Below are positions 6,701-7,046 of a DNA stretch of 7,046 nucleotides, one piece after another. Each line of letters starts with the position of its first letter. Positions within the stretch are counted from its first letter, which is position 1. The stretch is from positions 1 to 7,046 of the forward strand of contig JACRDR010000488.1 of NCBI GenBank assembly GCA_016212845.1, given 5' to 3'. A model generated the notes under the pieces. It had not been told where the DNA came from and did not search any database. It saw only the letters and a list, made by a program, of their open reading frames with translations. The position numbers and the translations under genes were made by a program. The stretch comes from Elusimicrobiota bacterium. GTDB lineage: Bacteria > Elusimicrobiota > Elusimicrobia > UBA1565 > JACRDR01.

Positions 6701-7046
6701 GAAGGTCGGCAGCACGACGGCGAAGAGCGCGTCCTCGACGAAGTTCTCCGCGGTGGCCATCGTCCAGCGCGCGAGCACCGCCTTGTTCCGGTAGATCGTG
6801 ACCAGCGTGTCCCAGTGCAGGAGAGCGATGAGGCCCGCGACCGCGGTGAGCGCGCCCGTCGCGAGGGCGGCGACGCCCAGCGGCGTCGAGAGGACCGCGG
6901 CGCCTAGGAAGAACCACGCGCCGCCGGCGATTTTGGCGCCGGAGAAGATCAGGCCGAAGCCCCACTTGCGCGCCGGGCCCTGCGTCAGCTCGAGCGCCCA
7001 CTTCTGGAGCGTCTCGCCGACGATCTTCACCTTCGTGGTGTAGATC
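3767..7046 (-). CDS. MFS-like membrane domain fused to tandem ATP-grasp (carnosine synthase-like) ligase, 5'-partial
   Basis: The frame is open to the right edge (IYTTK precedes GTG 7030), so the N-terminus is missing; residues here count from GTG 7030 (1087 to the TAG). Residues 24-283 hold about eight membrane segments (near 24-49, 51-71, 98-117, 121-140, 155-173, 178-195, 222-245, 264-283), MFS-like in spacing, with basic residues after the last, placing the C-terminus in the cytosol. Residues 340-447 look like a pre-ATP-grasp domain. ATP-grasp 1 (about 450-725) has K455, VVKPSG (K523), LVDER (E569) and VIEIND (E708, N710). A Rossmann-like domain follows (750-850: IVLVGAGYPG, TTFWEDD). ATP-grasp 2 has K865, VLKPARG (K911), LLDEYLDG (E959), DGVFHVE (E1034) and IIEVNARPGG (E1046, N1048, R1050). 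The second module resembles carnosine synthase (CARNS1/ATPGD1), which joins two amino acids using ATP. A dipeptide-type ligase is inferred; substrates are unknown. The last domain is cut off by the TAG and continues at 3766-3503. Confidence 0.85.
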   Translation of the reverse strand, partial: IYTTKVKIVGETLQKWALELTQGPARKWGFGLIFSGAKIAGGAWFFLGAAVLSTPLGVAALATGALTAVAGLIALLHWDTLVTIYRNKAVLARWTMATAENFVEDALFAVVLPTFALEVLKVAGFGNGLILSGITLGGLVASKLLVSQAKEHQAQMGTYRFLAVLTVGASLAFIPSMGLWLHPSLALALPLVFLMKYLYQPIRSRMRALLQVSIKNDPEADKRSEDIYGLMSLVEVIAAGAGGLAFSWLFHHSAPGSVLFDILGADAAMKSVTIVLAAMSAVYLLGLHWVKGQLLKPGQKTFAADPKLAEAMATESKYDLNANLAAMGLGPAAERVEEAAISEDRPTVVILSPPSKHKLSMAVEGGRQSAGDVHIVSDPSFLIQETHADGRTTLLLKKGVTFTEDGKAEIVEYKVPRKVRYFANYYTLGANDRADGVPYEHNLDVPQSSSLQLEAVTNDKLVTRLLMAARGVAVPVTLALLMPQHALAGKVDQSGPGMQMAKIEGADSVRESVLAYLDNFKGSEIVVKPSGPQFHSGRGVKFFTKDQREEIVKHALDLAGDSMMTQDGAVLVDERVPSVPIDRDRKMETTLRVLVARAPWGGAETTGVFARVGPWGKPTTAEAADPRDNATVDSWPGLLKEWVAAGRMTEAEAKALDAKVQAMGPAAFDAIDRGERERVRNPGEPYQAQTDLIGLDVMIARRADGTLEPVVIEINDHDSGGQFNLEYGLKEGNGHSALLVGTWLARARRDALKGKRIVLVGAGYPGNSGYQGKRLFFERAKELGVKIVLVDKPGSWAAEYADEYIPVDTEKPKEALAAAKKKLQRSARKNGKLDGITTFWEDDVMLTSKLASSLGLKYHSEETAEAARNKYALRLMMQQAGVLSPRFVVVKSREQLNAALHTPQGAEPFPFPAVLKPARGAAAQGVFKVTTPGEAFAAYDKVMADIDPANDAIFKQGREILLDEYLDGREGDSDVVWQNGKMAYFSLTDNWPTREPYFLATGSSMPSRLLNAKEQAEVRKLVEDTLKAIDASDGVFHVEFKYTSMGARIIEVNARPGGVYVVPWNEIVNGVDLAEMLFATAAGVPAVPYVPA

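Noticed and set aside
4841..6907. 688-codon open frame on the + strand, antisense to the ligase gene
   Set aside because: Its product is rich in Arg, Glu, His, Val and Asp with no domain pattern, and it lies opposite a frame with clear MFS and ATP-grasp motifs. Long antisense frames are expected when codons end almost always in G or C.
1..7046. CRISPR array, tRNA or rRNA gene, insertion sequence
   Set aside because: No regularly spaced direct repeats, cloverleaf-like sequence, rRNA motif or transposase was seen. The only clear repeat is the inverted repeat at 3467-3507.

Overview
The window is high-GC bacterial DNA, densely coding, with strong G/C preference at third codon positions. A lipoprotein signal, a sigma70-type promoter and polytopic membrane proteins point to a diderm bacterium. 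The genus cannot be told from the sequence. An Elusimicrobiota-like or other environmental, MAG-type lineage is my weak guess from the overall style of the proteins, not a demonstrated assignment.

Left half, + strand. Positions 1-1533 hold the 3' part of a polytopic membrane protein with a soluble domain and C-terminal TPR-like repeats; its 5' end lies outside the window. A near-consensus extended -10 promoter (1519-1547) overlaps the last codons of that gene and fires into a small two-gene unit. This unit is a 230-aa lipoprotein with a PsbP-like C-terminal region (1566-2258), followed one base later by a DAACS/SDF-family sodium- or proton-coupled symporter starting at TTG (2260-3471). The symporter has non-standard residues at several substrate and cation positions.

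The + and - strand genes converge on a perfect 20-bp inverted repeat (3467-3507) with a single central base. The TAA stop codons of the two convergent reading frames sit at exactly mirrored positions in its two arms. It is probably a bidirectional terminator, and possibly a REP-like element.

Right half, - strand. Positions 7046 down to 3503 are one very long reading frame, open at the right edge. It encodes about eight MFS-like membrane segments followed by two ATP-grasp ligase modules. The second module closely resembles the catalytic part of carnosine synthase (CARNS1/ATPGD1) and related L-amino-acid ligases. The frame is broken by one in-frame TAG at 3767-3769. The 87 codons after it remain open in the same frame, keep the high-GC3 codon pattern and look like the missing C-terminal ATP-grasp lobe. 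This is a recent amber nonsense mutation, a sequence error or a readthrough site.

The most interesting biology is the apparent single-polypeptide union of a transporter with a tandem ATP-grasp dipeptide ligase. In bacilysin biosynthesis these roles are carried by separate proteins (the ligase BacD and the MFS exporter BacE). There is no gene-free stretch longer than about 35 bases.
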